This document shows, one piece after another, positions 15,167-22,610 of a DNA stretch of 39,588 nt. The first letter of the stretch is position 1. Each line of letters begins with the position of its first letter. Both the position numbers and the translations under genes were made by a program. Origin of the DNA: an uncultured bacterium (GTDB taxonomy: Bacteria > Cyanobacteriota > Vampirovibrionia > Gastranaerophilales > Gastranaerophilaceae); contig CADCKD010000014.1 in the NCBI GenBank assembly GCA_902801985.1, positions 5,883 to 45,470 of the forward strand. Reading direction: 5' to 3'. The notes beneath the pieces are model-generated. The model did not search any database and was not told where the DNA came from. It saw only the letters and a program-made list of their open reading frames with translations.

Positions 15167-16747
15167 ATGAATTTAGGGAAGATTTTATACCTTGATGATG
15201 ACAAATTGTTAACATCAACGTTTTCAACGCTTATGAAAGTTGAAGGCTTTGATGATGTTGTTATATTCAACAATCCGCATGAAGCTTTGGAATATCTGCA
15301 GCATGAAGCTCCTGATCTTATTATTTCCGATTTTTTGATGCCGGAAATGAACGGTCTGGAGTTTTTGCGTGAAGCAAAAAAACTTTACCCTGAAGTTAGT
15401 ATGATTTTACTTACTGCGTATGCGGATAAAGAAAATGCAATAAAAACTATAAATGAAATCGGAGTTTATAAATATATCGAAAAACCTTGGGATAATGATG
15501 ATTTGATTATGAATATCAAAAACGGAATAGAAAGAAGTCATCTTATTTCCAAGTTAAATGAAAAGATTGAAGAACTTGAAAAAGCTCAAAATGAATTAAA
15601 AAAATATTCTCAGAATTTGGAAGAACTTGTTAAAGAAAGAACTAAAGAACTTTCTATTGCAAATTCAAAACTTTCAGGTATTATTGAATATTGCGCTGAC
15701 GGGATTATTATAATTGATTCTGTCGGTAATATTGAACAAGTTAATCCTGCTTGTGAAAATATGACAGGACTTTCTGAGACTGCACTTTTGGGTATGAAAA
15801 TTCAAGAAATTGCATACACTGACAAAGAAGAACATAACAGGGCTGATTCTATCAATAATACTATTTTAGGTTTAGCTGATGATCAGTCCGAATTTTTACT
15901 GAGAGATTTGTATATTAGGAATTCTTTGAGTGGAGAATATATACCTGTTGAAATTAATTTTGCATCTTTAAGTGATGATTTAAATGATAAGGAAAAATTT
16001 GTGGGTGTTATTCGTAATTTTACTGCACAAAAAGAAGCAGAACGTTTGAGGGATGACTTTATTGCAACTCTTACTCATGATTTGAGGACCCCTTTGCTTG
16101 CTGCTATTCAAACATTGAATTTCTTTTTGGAAGGCTCTCTTGGGGAAATCGGCGATCAGCAAAGAGTCTTGCTTACAACAATGCGACAGAGCAACGAAGA
16201 TTTATTAGGGTTAGTAAATGCGCTGCTCGAAGTATACAGATTTGAGAGCGGAAAACTTAATATGTGTAAGACTGTATTTAACGTTTCTGATTTGTTAGAC
16301 CAATGTTATAGAGAATTAGAACCTCTTGCACAAAACAAAGATATAACATTTAATATTCATGCAGATTTGAATGAAGAGCTATTAATTGATGCCGATAGAG
16401 CTGAAATTAAACGCGTAATGATGAATTTGTGCGGGAATGCGCTTAATTACACAAATAAACAAGGTACAATAGATGTTTATATGAAATCTCAAAATGGAGA
16501 TTTGCTTTTTTCTGTTGTAGATGACGGGAATGGTATTCCAAAAGAGGATATTCCGCATTTGTTTATGAGGTTTTCTCAAGGGACAAGTAAAAAACGCTCA
16601 ACAGGTACCGGTTTAGGTTTATATTTGTCCAGACAAATTATTGAAGCGCATGGCGGTAAAATTTGGGTAGAAAGTAAAGTTAATAAAGGCAGCGAGTTTT
16701 CATTCATATTGACTAATGCTGTTGCAAGTTCAAGGGTGGAAGTATAA
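15167..16747 (+). CDS. Hybrid sensor histidine kinase: receiver - coiled coil - PAS - kinase
   Basis: The 526-residue soluble protein has an N-terminal receiver domain (1-120) with acidic pocket D10-D12, phosphoacceptor D55 (IISDFLMPEMNG) and K106. A coiled coil covers about 125-165 and a PAS domain about 170-290. The HisKA box has H304 in THDLRTPL. The ATPase domain has the N-box around N424 (NLCGNALNYT), the G1 box DDGNGI (452-457) and the G2 box GTGLGL (480-485). It has no membrane segment, so it probably integrates a cytoplasmic or phosphorelay signal. The stop codon overlaps the next ATG (TAATG), so it is translationally coupled to the NarL-type regulator, its likely partner. Confidence 0.92.
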   Translation: MNLGKILYLDDDKLLTSTFSTLMKVEGFDDVVIFNNPHEALEYLQHEAPDLIISDFLMPEMNGLEFLREAKKLYPEVSMILLTAYADKENAIKTINEIGVYKYIEKPWDNDDLIMNIKNGIERSHLISKLNEKIEELEKAQNELKKYSQNLEELVKERTKELSIANSKLSGIIEYCADGIIIIDSVGNIEQVNPACENMTGLSETALLGMKIQEIAYTDKEEHNRADSINNTILGLADDQSEFLLRDLYIRNSLSGEYIPVEINFASLSDDLNDKEKFVGVIRNFTAQKEAERLRDDFIATLTHDLRTPLLAAIQTLNFFLEGSLGEIGDQQRVLLTTMRQSNEDLLGLVNALLEVYRFESGKLNMCKTVFNVSDLLDQCYRELEPLAQNKDITFNIHADLNEELLIDADRAEIKRVMMNLCGNALNYTNKQGTIDVYMKSQNGDLLFSVVDDGNGIPKEDIPHLFMRFSQGTSKKRSTGTGLGLYLSRQIIEAHGGKIWVESKVNKGSEFSFILTNAVASSRVEV

Positions 16748-17421
16748 TGAATAAAAATATAAAAGTTACTATTGTTGAAGATCATGACATGACAAGAATG
16801 GGGTTGTCATTCGCATTAGGTAATAGTGGTCTTATTGATGTTATCGGGACTTCATCAGATGGTATGGAAGGTGTTGAGCAAGCTCTGAATTTGAAACCGG
16901 ATCTTGTTATAATGGATATCGGTGTTCCTACTATTGACGGTATTGAAGCAACACGCAAAATAAAGAATTCTATTCCTGAAATTAAGGTTTTGATGAATAC
17001 TTCTCGTGATGACGAAGATGATATTTTGGATTCTTTTGCTGCAGGAGCTGATGGATATATTACAAAAGGTGCTACATCTGAACAAACTATTGCCGCGATT
17101 AAGGCTGTTAGTGAAGGTGTAGGCTGGCTTGATCCTGCAATTGCAAGAGTTGTTTTATCGAATATCAGAAAAAGTAATCAGCAGGAAGCAAAGCGAGGGG
17201 AAATTGATTACCAAAAAGGTAAAAATTTGTATGGTTTAACTGAACGAGAAATGGAAGTTTTAGCGCTACTAGTTGAAGGGCTAAACAATCCTCAAATTGC
17301 AAAAAAATTAGTTATTACTATTGCAACAACTAAAACTCACGTTCATAACATCTTGCAAAAACTATATGTTAAAACACGCTCAAAGGCTGTTGCAACTGCT
17401 ATGAAAGATGGATTAGTTTAA
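16747..17421 (+). CDS. NarL/FixJ-family response regulator
   Basis: This DNA-binding transcription regulator is probably phosphorylated by the kinase encoded immediately upstream. The 224-residue protein has a receiver domain with E11/D12, phosphoacceptor D57 (IMDIGVP) and K107. After a linker comes a LuxR-type helix-turn-helix starting LTEREMEVLALLVEGLNNPQIA and ending in KTHVHNILQKLYV. The WLDPAIA segment before the linker resembles cyanobacterial NarL-type regulators, judged from memory. GGTGGAA before the ATG serves as Shine-Dalgarno. Its target genes cannot be read from this window, although the next gene is co-transcribed. Confidence 0.92.
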   Translation: MNKNIKVTIVEDHDMTRMGLSFALGNSGLIDVIGTSSDGMEGVEQALNLKPDLVIMDIGVPTIDGIEATRKIKNSIPEIKVLMNTSRDDEDDILDSFAAGADGYITKGATSEQTIAAIKAVSEGVGWLDPAIARVVLSNIRKSNQQEAKRGEIDYQKGKNLYGLTEREMEVLALLVEGLNNPQIAKKLVITIATTKTHVHNILQKLYVKTRSKAVATAMKDGLV

Positions 17422-17424
17422 ATT

Positions 17425-18885
17425 ATGCGTAAAGGGTTATTGTTATTTATATTGTTCTTGTGCTGTGACAGTGCTTTTGCTTTTGAATTTAATTTTTCAA
17501 ATCCTTTTAAACCTGGATATAAGGCTCAAGAAATTAAATATCAGTATAATGTTTTAAAACAAGATGCGAAATATAATCGTGATCATAAAATTCTTAATAT
17601 GCATCCGTCCGGATATATGACTGTTGATGAATACGAAAAAAGATCTGAATACAAAGATAAATCAACTTTAGATTATTCTATTCCAAAAATTGACAGAGGG
17701 GCAGATTTTAAATATGTTCCACAACCTCTGTATAAAATTGTAAAATATAATGACCCTCCGGGAGGGGTAGAGTTGTCTTTGGGTAAAAAACTTTATTCTC
17801 AACGTCAAATAAACGCCCAAGGAATTGTTTCTCCGGATTATTCAAAATTAGTTTATCCTGCAGTTTATTATTATTCGGATAGCGGTTCAGTTGCGACAGA
17901 TTTGTTTGTTATTCCGTTAACGGGTAATGATTCTAATTTAAATAAAATTTTATCCGCAAATGTGGCAAAACGTGATAGAGATCCTATTTTGTCAACAGAT
18001 AAACGAATTAGTGATTATGCTGCATTTAGAAGTTTAACCCCTGTTGATTTTTCTTCTGACGGTACAAAACTTCTTGTAAAAGAAAAAATAGGCAGCGGAG
18101 AAGACGGAATTTGGCAAACAAATATATATGTTTATGATTTCACTACTGGTACTGACTATGACTTATCTGTTGTAAGAGATGCTATAAGCTATTTTTGGAA
18201 AGAATATATGCATTTAAATCTTGTTGAAAAGATGTGGGATATTGTTCCTTTAGGTTTTGATGCCAATTCTTCTAATAAAGTTATTGTAAAAGCGTATGCA
18301 TATACCGGTAAACGCCCTGTATACTTGGGCGCTTGGAGTATTGATTCTAAAGGCGGACGTTCTCAGCTTGTGTCATTTGAAAAAAATTATATCCCGCCAA
18401 TCTCATCGAACGGTTATAAAGTGGTAAAAGATGGAGTTGAAGAATATCAAACAGTTATTCAAGAGGAAAAAAATCTTAAAGCACAAGATAAAATAAAGGA
18501 AAAGCAGCTTAAAGCTCAAGAAAAAGAAGAAATTAAAAAGATCAATGACGAGTATAAGTATGTTTTAAAAAATTTGAATGCTGATTTTAAAGATGAGTAT
18601 AAGGATAATAAAAAATTACAAACTTTTGCCGGTTCTACCGAAGGAACAGAATTAGAAGAAGCATATAAACAATATCAAAAAGATCAACTTCAAAAAGATA
18701 TTGAAAAAACTCAAAAGAAAATTGATAAACAGCAGAAAAAAATTGACATGTTGGATGAAAAAATTCAAAAAGAAACAGAAGAAACTAAAGAATTATTTAA
18801 ACAAATATATGGTGAGCCCGAATCTCAATCTTTAAATGAATATGAAGACCCGCAATATGAAGATTCAGAAGACATTGAATATTAA
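17425..18885 (+). CDS. Secreted protein with TolB-like motifs and charged coiled-coil tail
   Basis: The family is not firmly recognised. A signal peptide with an AFA cleavage site (after residue 19) predicts export. The middle has repeats of the type SPDYSKLVYPAVYYYSD and DFSSDGTKLLVKEK, reminiscent of TolB/WD40-like beta-propeller blades, though only about two are clear. The C-terminus (about 350-470) is a long Lys/Glu/Gln-rich coiled coil ending in a very acidic tail (YEDPQYEDSEDIEY). It starts 3 bases after the regulator stop without an own Shine-Dalgarno, so it is the third gene of the kinase-regulator operon and may be a sensor or target of that system. Confidence 0.82.
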   Translation: MRKGLLLFILFLCCDSAFAFEFNFSNPFKPGYKAQEIKYQYNVLKQDAKYNRDHKILNMHPSGYMTVDEYEKRSEYKDKSTLDYSIPKIDRGADFKYVPQPLYKIVKYNDPPGGVELSLGKKLYSQRQINAQGIVSPDYSKLVYPAVYYYSDSGSVATDLFVIPLTGNDSNLNKILSANVAKRDRDPILSTDKRISDYAAFRSLTPVDFSSDGTKLLVKEKIGSGEDGIWQTNIYVYDFTTGTDYDLSVVRDAISYFWKEYMHLNLVEKMWDIVPLGFDANSSNKVIVKAYAYTGKRPVYLGAWSIDSKGGRSQLVSFEKNYIPPISSNGYKVVKDGVEEYQTVIQEEKNLKAQDKIKEKQLKAQEKEEIKKINDEYKYVLKNLNADFKDEYKDNKKLQTFAGSTEGTELEEAYKQYQKDQLQKDIEKTQKKIDKQQKKIDMLDEKIQKETEETKELFKQIYGEPESQSLNEYEDPQYEDSEDIEY

Positions 18886-18888
18886 ATC

Positions 18889-19149
18889 TTATTTTGAATT
18901 ATTGTTTATAAGTTCAAGCTTTTGTTTTCTTGTTAGTTTGTGTTTTATGCGGTATTCCTCTTTAAGGGCTTCAGATTTTGTTTTGTACCTGTGTTTGTAT
19001 ACTATTTTTACAGGTTTGAAAGCTCGAGTATATTTTGCACCTTTCCCTGATAGATGCTCTTGAAACCTTTCTTCTACGTTGTCTGTATATCCGCAGTAAA
19101 GGCTTCCGTTTTCTGTTTCTAATATGTATACATAATGGCTTTCACTCAT
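18889..19149 (-). CDS. GIY-YIG domain protein, UPF0213/UvrC-like
   Basis: The 86-residue single-domain protein belongs to the GIY-YIG nuclease superfamily. It has YVYILETENGSLYCGYT, matching the GIY..YIG two-strand motif, then the arginine-containing helix VEERFQEH, and EEYRIKH with the conserved glutamate. Such stand-alone proteins are presumed DNA-acting, but function is mostly unproven. It is convergent with the secreted-protein gene, only 3 bases between stops. TATAAT (19161..19156) ends 6 bases before the ATG with no Shine-Dalgarno. Confidence 0.9.
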   Translation of the reverse strand: MSESHYVYILETENGSLYCGYTDNVEERFQEHLSGKGAKYTRAFKPVKIVYKHRYKTKSEALKEEYRIKHKLTRKQKLELINNNSK

Positions 19150-19155
19150 TCTATC

Positions 19156-19161
19156 ATTATA
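19156..19161 (-). promoter_or_regulatory. -10 box of the GIY-YIG gene, probable leaderless start
   Basis: TATAAT on the minus strand is followed by GATAGA and then the ATG at 19149, a spacing of 6 bases. No ribosome-binding sequence is present. Confidence 0.55.
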
Positions 19162-19212
19162 TTATTTTTATCTGAAAAAATAAATATTTTTGTTTATTTC
19201 TCATATATTTGA

Positions 19213-19218
19213 TATAAA
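19213..19218 (+). promoter_or_regulatory. -10 box of nadK, probable leaderless start
   Basis: TATAAA ends 8 bases before the ATG at 19227. The 8 bases between, CTTATTTT, contain no Shine-Dalgarno. Confidence 0.5.
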
Positions 19219-19226
19219 CTTATTTT

Positions 19227-20024
19227 ATGAGTAAAAAATATGCGATATGTTATAATCCAAAGATCGAAAATGCTTCAACTATAACTAATAAGTTGAAGGA
19301 TTTACTATTGAAAAACAAATTGGAATATGTGCTTTTTGATATTGATAATCCCGGCAGAGATTGTGATTTTGTCTTTGTTGTTGGTGGTGATGGAACGATA
19401 TTAAAGGCGGCAAGATATTATTCAAATTATGATATCCCAATTTTTGGGGTAAATTTGGGGCATTTAGGATTTTTGTCTCAAGCAGGTGCAAATGAAATAG
19501 AAAAAGCTTTAGGCAAAATATTGAATGGTGAATTTTTAGTTGAAGACAGAATGATGCTAAAATCTGCAAAATACAAAGCATTAAATGATTTTGTTATTAA
19601 GGGTGAATTTTCTTCAAGAGCATCAGAATTTATATTGGAAATAGACAATAAACAGGTTTGTAATTATTTTGCGGATGGAATTATTGTGTCTACTCCTACC
19701 GGTTCTACCGCTTATGGAATGGCTGCAGGAGGGCCTGTTATTACTCCTGATGTCGGGGTTATCGTTATTGTTCCGATATGCCCTCATACATTTGCAGCTC
19801 GCCCTATCGTAATCAGTGCAGATTCAAAAATTAAAATTGTCGGTCAAAATAATCAAAATTATATTGTTAGTGCAGATGGTCAAGAAGTCTTTTCATTTAG
19901 CGGTTCTTTGGAAATATCAAAGTCAGAAAAACCTGCAAAACTTGCCTTACTTGGGGAAAATGATTTTTATAAAATTTTGAAAAACAAATTGCATTGGGGA
20001 ATTTCCCCGGAAAGAACTTTATAA
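19227..20024 (+). CDS. nadK: NAD kinase
   Basis: NAD kinase phosphorylates NAD to NADP and sets the cell's NADP pool. The 265-residue protein has the nucleotide-binding GGDGT (53-57), the segment VNLGHLGFLSQ and the second family signature TPTGSTAYGMAAGGPVI. A conserved CPHTFAARPIVI stretch follows in the beta-sandwich domain. Length is usual for the bacterial enzyme. It probably has its own leaderless promoter. The next gene, ftsZ, is 143 bases downstream with its own promoter. Confidence 0.96.
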   Translation: MSKKYAICYNPKIENASTITNKLKDLLLKNKLEYVLFDIDNPGRDCDFVFVVGGDGTILKAARYYSNYDIPIFGVNLGHLGFLSQAGANEIEKALGKILNGEFLVEDRMMLKSAKYKALNDFVIKGEFSSRASEFILEIDNKQVCNYFADGIIVSTPTGSTAYGMAAGGPVITPDVGVIVIVPICPHTFAARPIVISADSKIKIVGQNNQNYIVSADGQEVFSFSGSLEISKSEKPAKLALLGENDFYKILKNKLHWGISPERTL

Positions 20025-20099
20025 TCTATTTTATTAAAATTTGTTCATATTTTAAATCAAAATTCTTGTACTTTTATCCTATTTAACATAGTATATTGT

Positions 20100-20105
20100 T
20101 ATAAT
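20100..20105 (+). promoter_or_regulatory. Candidate ftsZ -10 box
   Basis: A consensus TATAAT lies 62 bases before the GTG start, giving a leader of about 55 bases. A TTATCC about 19 bases upstream is only a weak -35 match. Confidence 0.4.
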
Positions 20106-20135
20106 TACGCAAGGTGTAATTATATGTTTTAGGAA

Positions 20136-20149
20136 TGTAATATATTACA
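20136..20149. promoter_or_regulatory. 14-base perfect palindrome in the ftsZ leader
   Basis: TGTAATATATTACA is a perfect palindrome between the likely -10 box and the Shine-Dalgarno (AGAGGT) of ftsZ. Its form suits a dimeric repressor site or a small leader hairpin. No regulator is identified. Confidence 0.4.
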
Positions 20150-20167
20150 AATAAAGAGGTACTCACA

Positions 20168-21334
20168 GTGGAAAATATCGTTTCAGATATCTTTGCAAGA
20201 AAAGATGAATATGGTAGCAACAGTACAAATCCTACCAAAATTAAAGTAGTTGGTGTTGGCGGCGGCGGCGGTAATGCTGTAAACCGAATGATTAAATCAG
20301 GATTGTCAGGTGTTGAATTTTGGCTTATGAACACTGATTTGCAGGTTTTAGTTAATGGCCAAACTCAAAACAGAATTCAATTAGGTACAAGCTCTACACA
20401 GGGACTTGGTGCAGGCGGAGATCCTTCAGTTGGTGAAAAAGCTGCCCAAGAAGCTGCTCAAGAAATTACAAGAGCATTAGAAGGTTCTGATATGGTATTT
20501 ATTACTGCTGGTATGGGCGGCGGGACAGGTACCGGCGCTGCTCCTGTTGTTGCTAAAATAGCTAAAGAATTAGGTATTTTAACTATAGCAGTTGTAACTA
20601 AACCGTTTAGCTGGGAAGGTAAGAAAAGACAAAGCCAAGCGAATTCTGGTTTAGACAAACTTAGAGAATATGTTGATGCAGTTATTGTTGTTCCTAATGA
20701 TAAATTGCTTCAGGTTGTTGATAGACAGGTTTCTTTGCAAGAATCTTTTGTAATTGTTGATGAAGTATTATTGAGAGGTGTTCAAGGTATTTCTGATATT
20801 ATTACTGTTCCCGGAATTATCAACGTAGACTTTGCGGATGTTAAGTCTGTAATGCAAGCGTCAGGTTCTGCTTTAATGGGTATCGGCAGAGCTCAAGGTG
20901 AAGGCCGCGCAGTGAAAGCTGCTAAACAAGCAATAAATTCACAACTTTTGGAATCTTCAATCAATGGTGCTTCCGGTGTTATTGTTAATATCACAGGTGG
21001 TGCGGATATGGGCATCCACGAAATTAGTGATGCTGCTTCAATTATTCATGATGCTGTACTTGATGATGCTACTGTAATTATCGGTACTGCAGTTGATGAA
21101 AAAATTCAAGGAGAAATCCAAATTACTGTTATTGCAACAGGTTTTGAATTGAAAAGCAACACAACATTATCTCAATTCGGATTTGGTGCAAGTGCAGGAA
21201 CTTCTTCTGAATCAACTTCAGGATTGAATGCTTCAGATTTCTTTGCAGGTGCATTCAATAACACTTCAAAAGTTTTATCTGAATCAAGTAATAATTTCAC
21301 AAATATAGAAATACCTGATTTCTTAAAAAGATAA
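20168..21334 (+). CDS. ftsZ: Cell division protein FtsZ
   Basis: FtsZ is the tubulin-like GTPase that forms the division ring. The gene starts with GTG behind AGAGGT at a good distance. The 388-residue protein has a short variable N-terminus, the nucleotide-binding GGGGGNAVNRM (31-41) and the tubulin signature GGGTGTGAAP (118-127). The T7-loop region lies around NVDFADVKSVM. A Ser/Asn-rich linker follows, then the conserved C-terminal peptide IPDFLKR (382-388), which binds FtsA, SepF or ZipA-type partners. No ftsA or ftsQ is adjacent. A strong shared terminator follows. Confidence 0.98.
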   Translation: MENIVSDIFARKDEYGSNSTNPTKIKVVGVGGGGGNAVNRMIKSGLSGVEFWLMNTDLQVLVNGQTQNRIQLGTSSTQGLGAGGDPSVGEKAAQEAAQEITRALEGSDMVFITAGMGGGTGTGAAPVVAKIAKELGILTIAVVTKPFSWEGKKRQSQANSGLDKLREYVDAVIVVPNDKLLQVVDRQVSLQESFVIVDEVLLRGVQGISDIITVPGIINVDFADVKSVMQASGSALMGIGRAQGEGRAVKAAKQAINSQLLESSINGASGVIVNITGGADMGIHEISDAASIIHDAVLDDATVIIGTAVDEKIQGEIQITVIATGFELKSNTTLSQFGFGASAGTSSESTSGLNASDFFAGAFNNTSKVLSESSNNFTNIEIPDFLKR

Positions 21335-21360
21335 TAAGGTGCTTTAGGGATATGGAATAA

Positions 21361-21392
21361 AAAAGGACAAGTTTATAAAAGCTTGTCCTTTT
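21361..21392. terminator. Bidirectional terminator after ftsZ
   Basis: AAAAGGACAAG (21361-21371) and CTTGTCCTTTT (21382-21392) form an 11-base-pair stem with a 10-base loop. The convergent minus-strand gene has its stop codon at 21393..21391, inside the T-run. Confidence 0.9.
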
Positions 21393-22179
21393 ATTCTGTT
21401 AAAATGGATAAATTCATTATTTCTATATCATCGTAGTCAATGTGATTTGTGGGCCCCATGTTTTCTCCCGTTTTAATTGTAATTTGATTTTTTGCATCAG
21501 CTTTTATGAGAGTGCTTGGGATTTTAATCCTTTGTCCGTCGCCGTTAATTTTTATTTCTCCTATTTTGTTGCCATTAAAATATACTTCTGTTGGGCTTGA
21601 GTATGCACTGGTTTTAATTCTGTTTTGCCCCATTGACTTTGCAAGCTGGGTATCCAGCCCAACAATTGAGCCTATAATAAGATAGTTTGTTGCTCGTTTT
21701 GCACTTTGGGTCATTATAAAATCTTTGGAGTATGACGGACCCATAGATTTTCGTTTAAAATCTGTCGCATTTGCGGAATTTTTTGAAAAACTATTGTCGC
21801 CAAGGTGCAAAATTTCGGTATCTATGGCAATATCAAGAGCTTCGCTTTTTGCAATTTCAATTTTCATAGGATTCCTAAGACTTGAATTGTTATTAATAGT
21901 TATAGAAAAAGGTCTATACCCTTCTTTTTCAACATTTAAAATTAATGGTGATTTTACTGTAATAGGCGGAAGTTCAAAATTGCCGTTTCCGTCAGAATAT
22001 GTTTGAATATTTTTTTGCGGAATTGTTATTTTGGCAAATTCAATACCTTGTTTTGTTTGGGCATCAATAATTTGATTGCTCTCATGCTGCCCAACTTTTG
22101 TGACTTCTCCGATAAAAGTAGTTGCTTTTGTCGGAAGTGATAGCATTAATAAAGATAATATGATAATTTGTTTTTTCAT
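21391..22179 (-). CDS. Secreted protein with carboxypeptidase-regulatory-like domain
   Basis: The 262-residue protein has a signal peptide (residues 1-19, basic then LLMLSLPTKA). Residues about 33-100 look like a CarboxypepD_reg or PEGA-type beta-sandwich: IIDAQTKQGIEFAKITI, then YSDGNGNFELPPI and NVEKEGYRPFSI. The C-terminal part (about 170-262) is rich in beta strands and contains VYFNGNKIGEIKING, possibly a carbohydrate-binding-like fold. Function is unknown; cell-envelope or surface binding is plausible. TATAAC (22191..22186) ends 6 bases before the ATG without a Shine-Dalgarno. Confidence 0.82.
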   Translation of the reverse strand: MKKQIIILSLLMLSLPTKATTFIGEVTKVGQHESNQIIDAQTKQGIEFAKITIPQKNIQTYSDGNGNFELPPITVKSPLILNVEKEGYRPFSITINNNSSLRNPMKIEIAKSEALDIAIDTEILHLGDNSFSKNSANATDFKRKSMGPSYSKDFIMTQSAKRATNYLIIGSIVGLDTQLAKSMGQNRIKTSAYSSPTEVYFNGNKIGEIKINGDGQRIKIPSTLIKADAKNQITIKTGENMGPTNHIDYDDIEIMNLSILTE

Positions 22180-22185
22180 ATCATT

Positions 22186-22191
22186 GTTATA
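22186..22191 (-). promoter_or_regulatory. -10 box of the 262-residue secreted protein, probable leaderless start
   Basis: TATAAC on the minus strand, then AATGAT, then the ATG at 22179: spacing of 6 bases and no Shine-Dalgarno. Confidence 0.5.
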
Positions 22192-22310
22192 TTAGAATTT
22201 ATAATTTTTTCCTATTATTTATTTGAATATAAAATTGGTTAATTCGTATCTTATAAAACTGTTGAAAAATAATATTTTTTTGTTACTATGTAAGTACGGC
22301 GAATAAGTAA

Positions 22311-22396
22311 GCCGGTGTGATGGAATTGGTAGACGTGCCAGACTCAAAATCTGGTGGGGATCACACCCCGTGTCGGTTCGACCCCGACCACCGGCA
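22311..22396 (+). tRNA. tRNA-Leu (anticodon CAA)
   Basis: The 86-base gene folds as a class II tRNA. The acceptor stem is GCCGGTG (22311-22317) with CACCGGC (22389-22395), and the discriminator is A. The D-arm contains the GG of TTGGTAGA. The anticodon stem is CCAGA/TCTGG with loop CTCAAAA (anticodon CAA at 22345-22347). The long variable arm is built from GGGG/CCCC, and the T-arm is GTCGG-TTCGACC-CCGAC. The 3' CCA is not encoded, since AAT follows the discriminator. This CAA tRNA reads UUG codons. Confidence 0.97.
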
Positions 22397-22403
22397 AATA
22401 AAA
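22381..22403 (+). repeat. Direct repeat copy A (tRNA-Leu 3' end)
   Basis: This 23-base sequence begins ACCCCGACCACCGGC. It covers the T-arm 3' side, the acceptor stem and the first bases of the terminator. It is repeated exactly at 22547-22569. Confidence 0.9.
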
Positions 22404-22434
22404 CGAGGTACAGTATGTGCCTCGTTTTATTTGC
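22394..22434 (+). terminator. Terminator of tRNA-Leu
   Basis: An 18-base-pair stem starts inside the tRNA 3' end: GCAAATAAAACGAGGTAC (22394-22411) with GTGCCTCGTTTTATTTGC (22417-22434), including one T-G pair and an AGTAT loop. Confidence 0.88.
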
Positions 22435-22546
22435 TTGTGATACGTGCGAGAAGTGTGTTACGGTTCGAGCGAGGAGTGAGCAGAGGCTGTAAAGACACGA
22501 CAAGGGTCGTGGCTTGAAATGCCGTTTATTGCGAACGACTCAAGAC

Positions 22547-22569
22547 ACCCCGACCACCGGCAAATAAAA
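22547..22569 (+). repeat. Direct repeat copy B, att-like or tRNA remnant
   Basis: An exact 23-base copy of the tRNA-Leu 3' end lies 166 bases downstream. It is followed by a second terminator of the same design. The 5' part of a tRNA is absent. The bases between (about 22435-22546) carry no gene but contain a CACGAC/GTCGTG hairpin at 22496-22511. Confidence 0.85.
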
Positions 22570-22597
22570 AGAGACACTATATGTGCCTCTTTTTATT
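22563..22597. terminator. Second terminator, shared with the CHAP gene
   Basis: AATAAAAAGAG and CTCTTTTTATT plus an inner CAC/GTG (one A/C mismatch) pair around a TATAT loop. It matches the first tRNA terminator in layout. It is also placed to end the minus-strand CHAP gene that stops at 22611. Confidence 0.82.
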
Positions 22598-22610
22598 ATA
22601 TTTATTATAT

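Noticed and set aside
22219-22517. Open frames on both strands across the tRNA-Leu gene
   Set aside because: They are readings of the tRNA itself; the cloverleaf is complete, so they are spurious.
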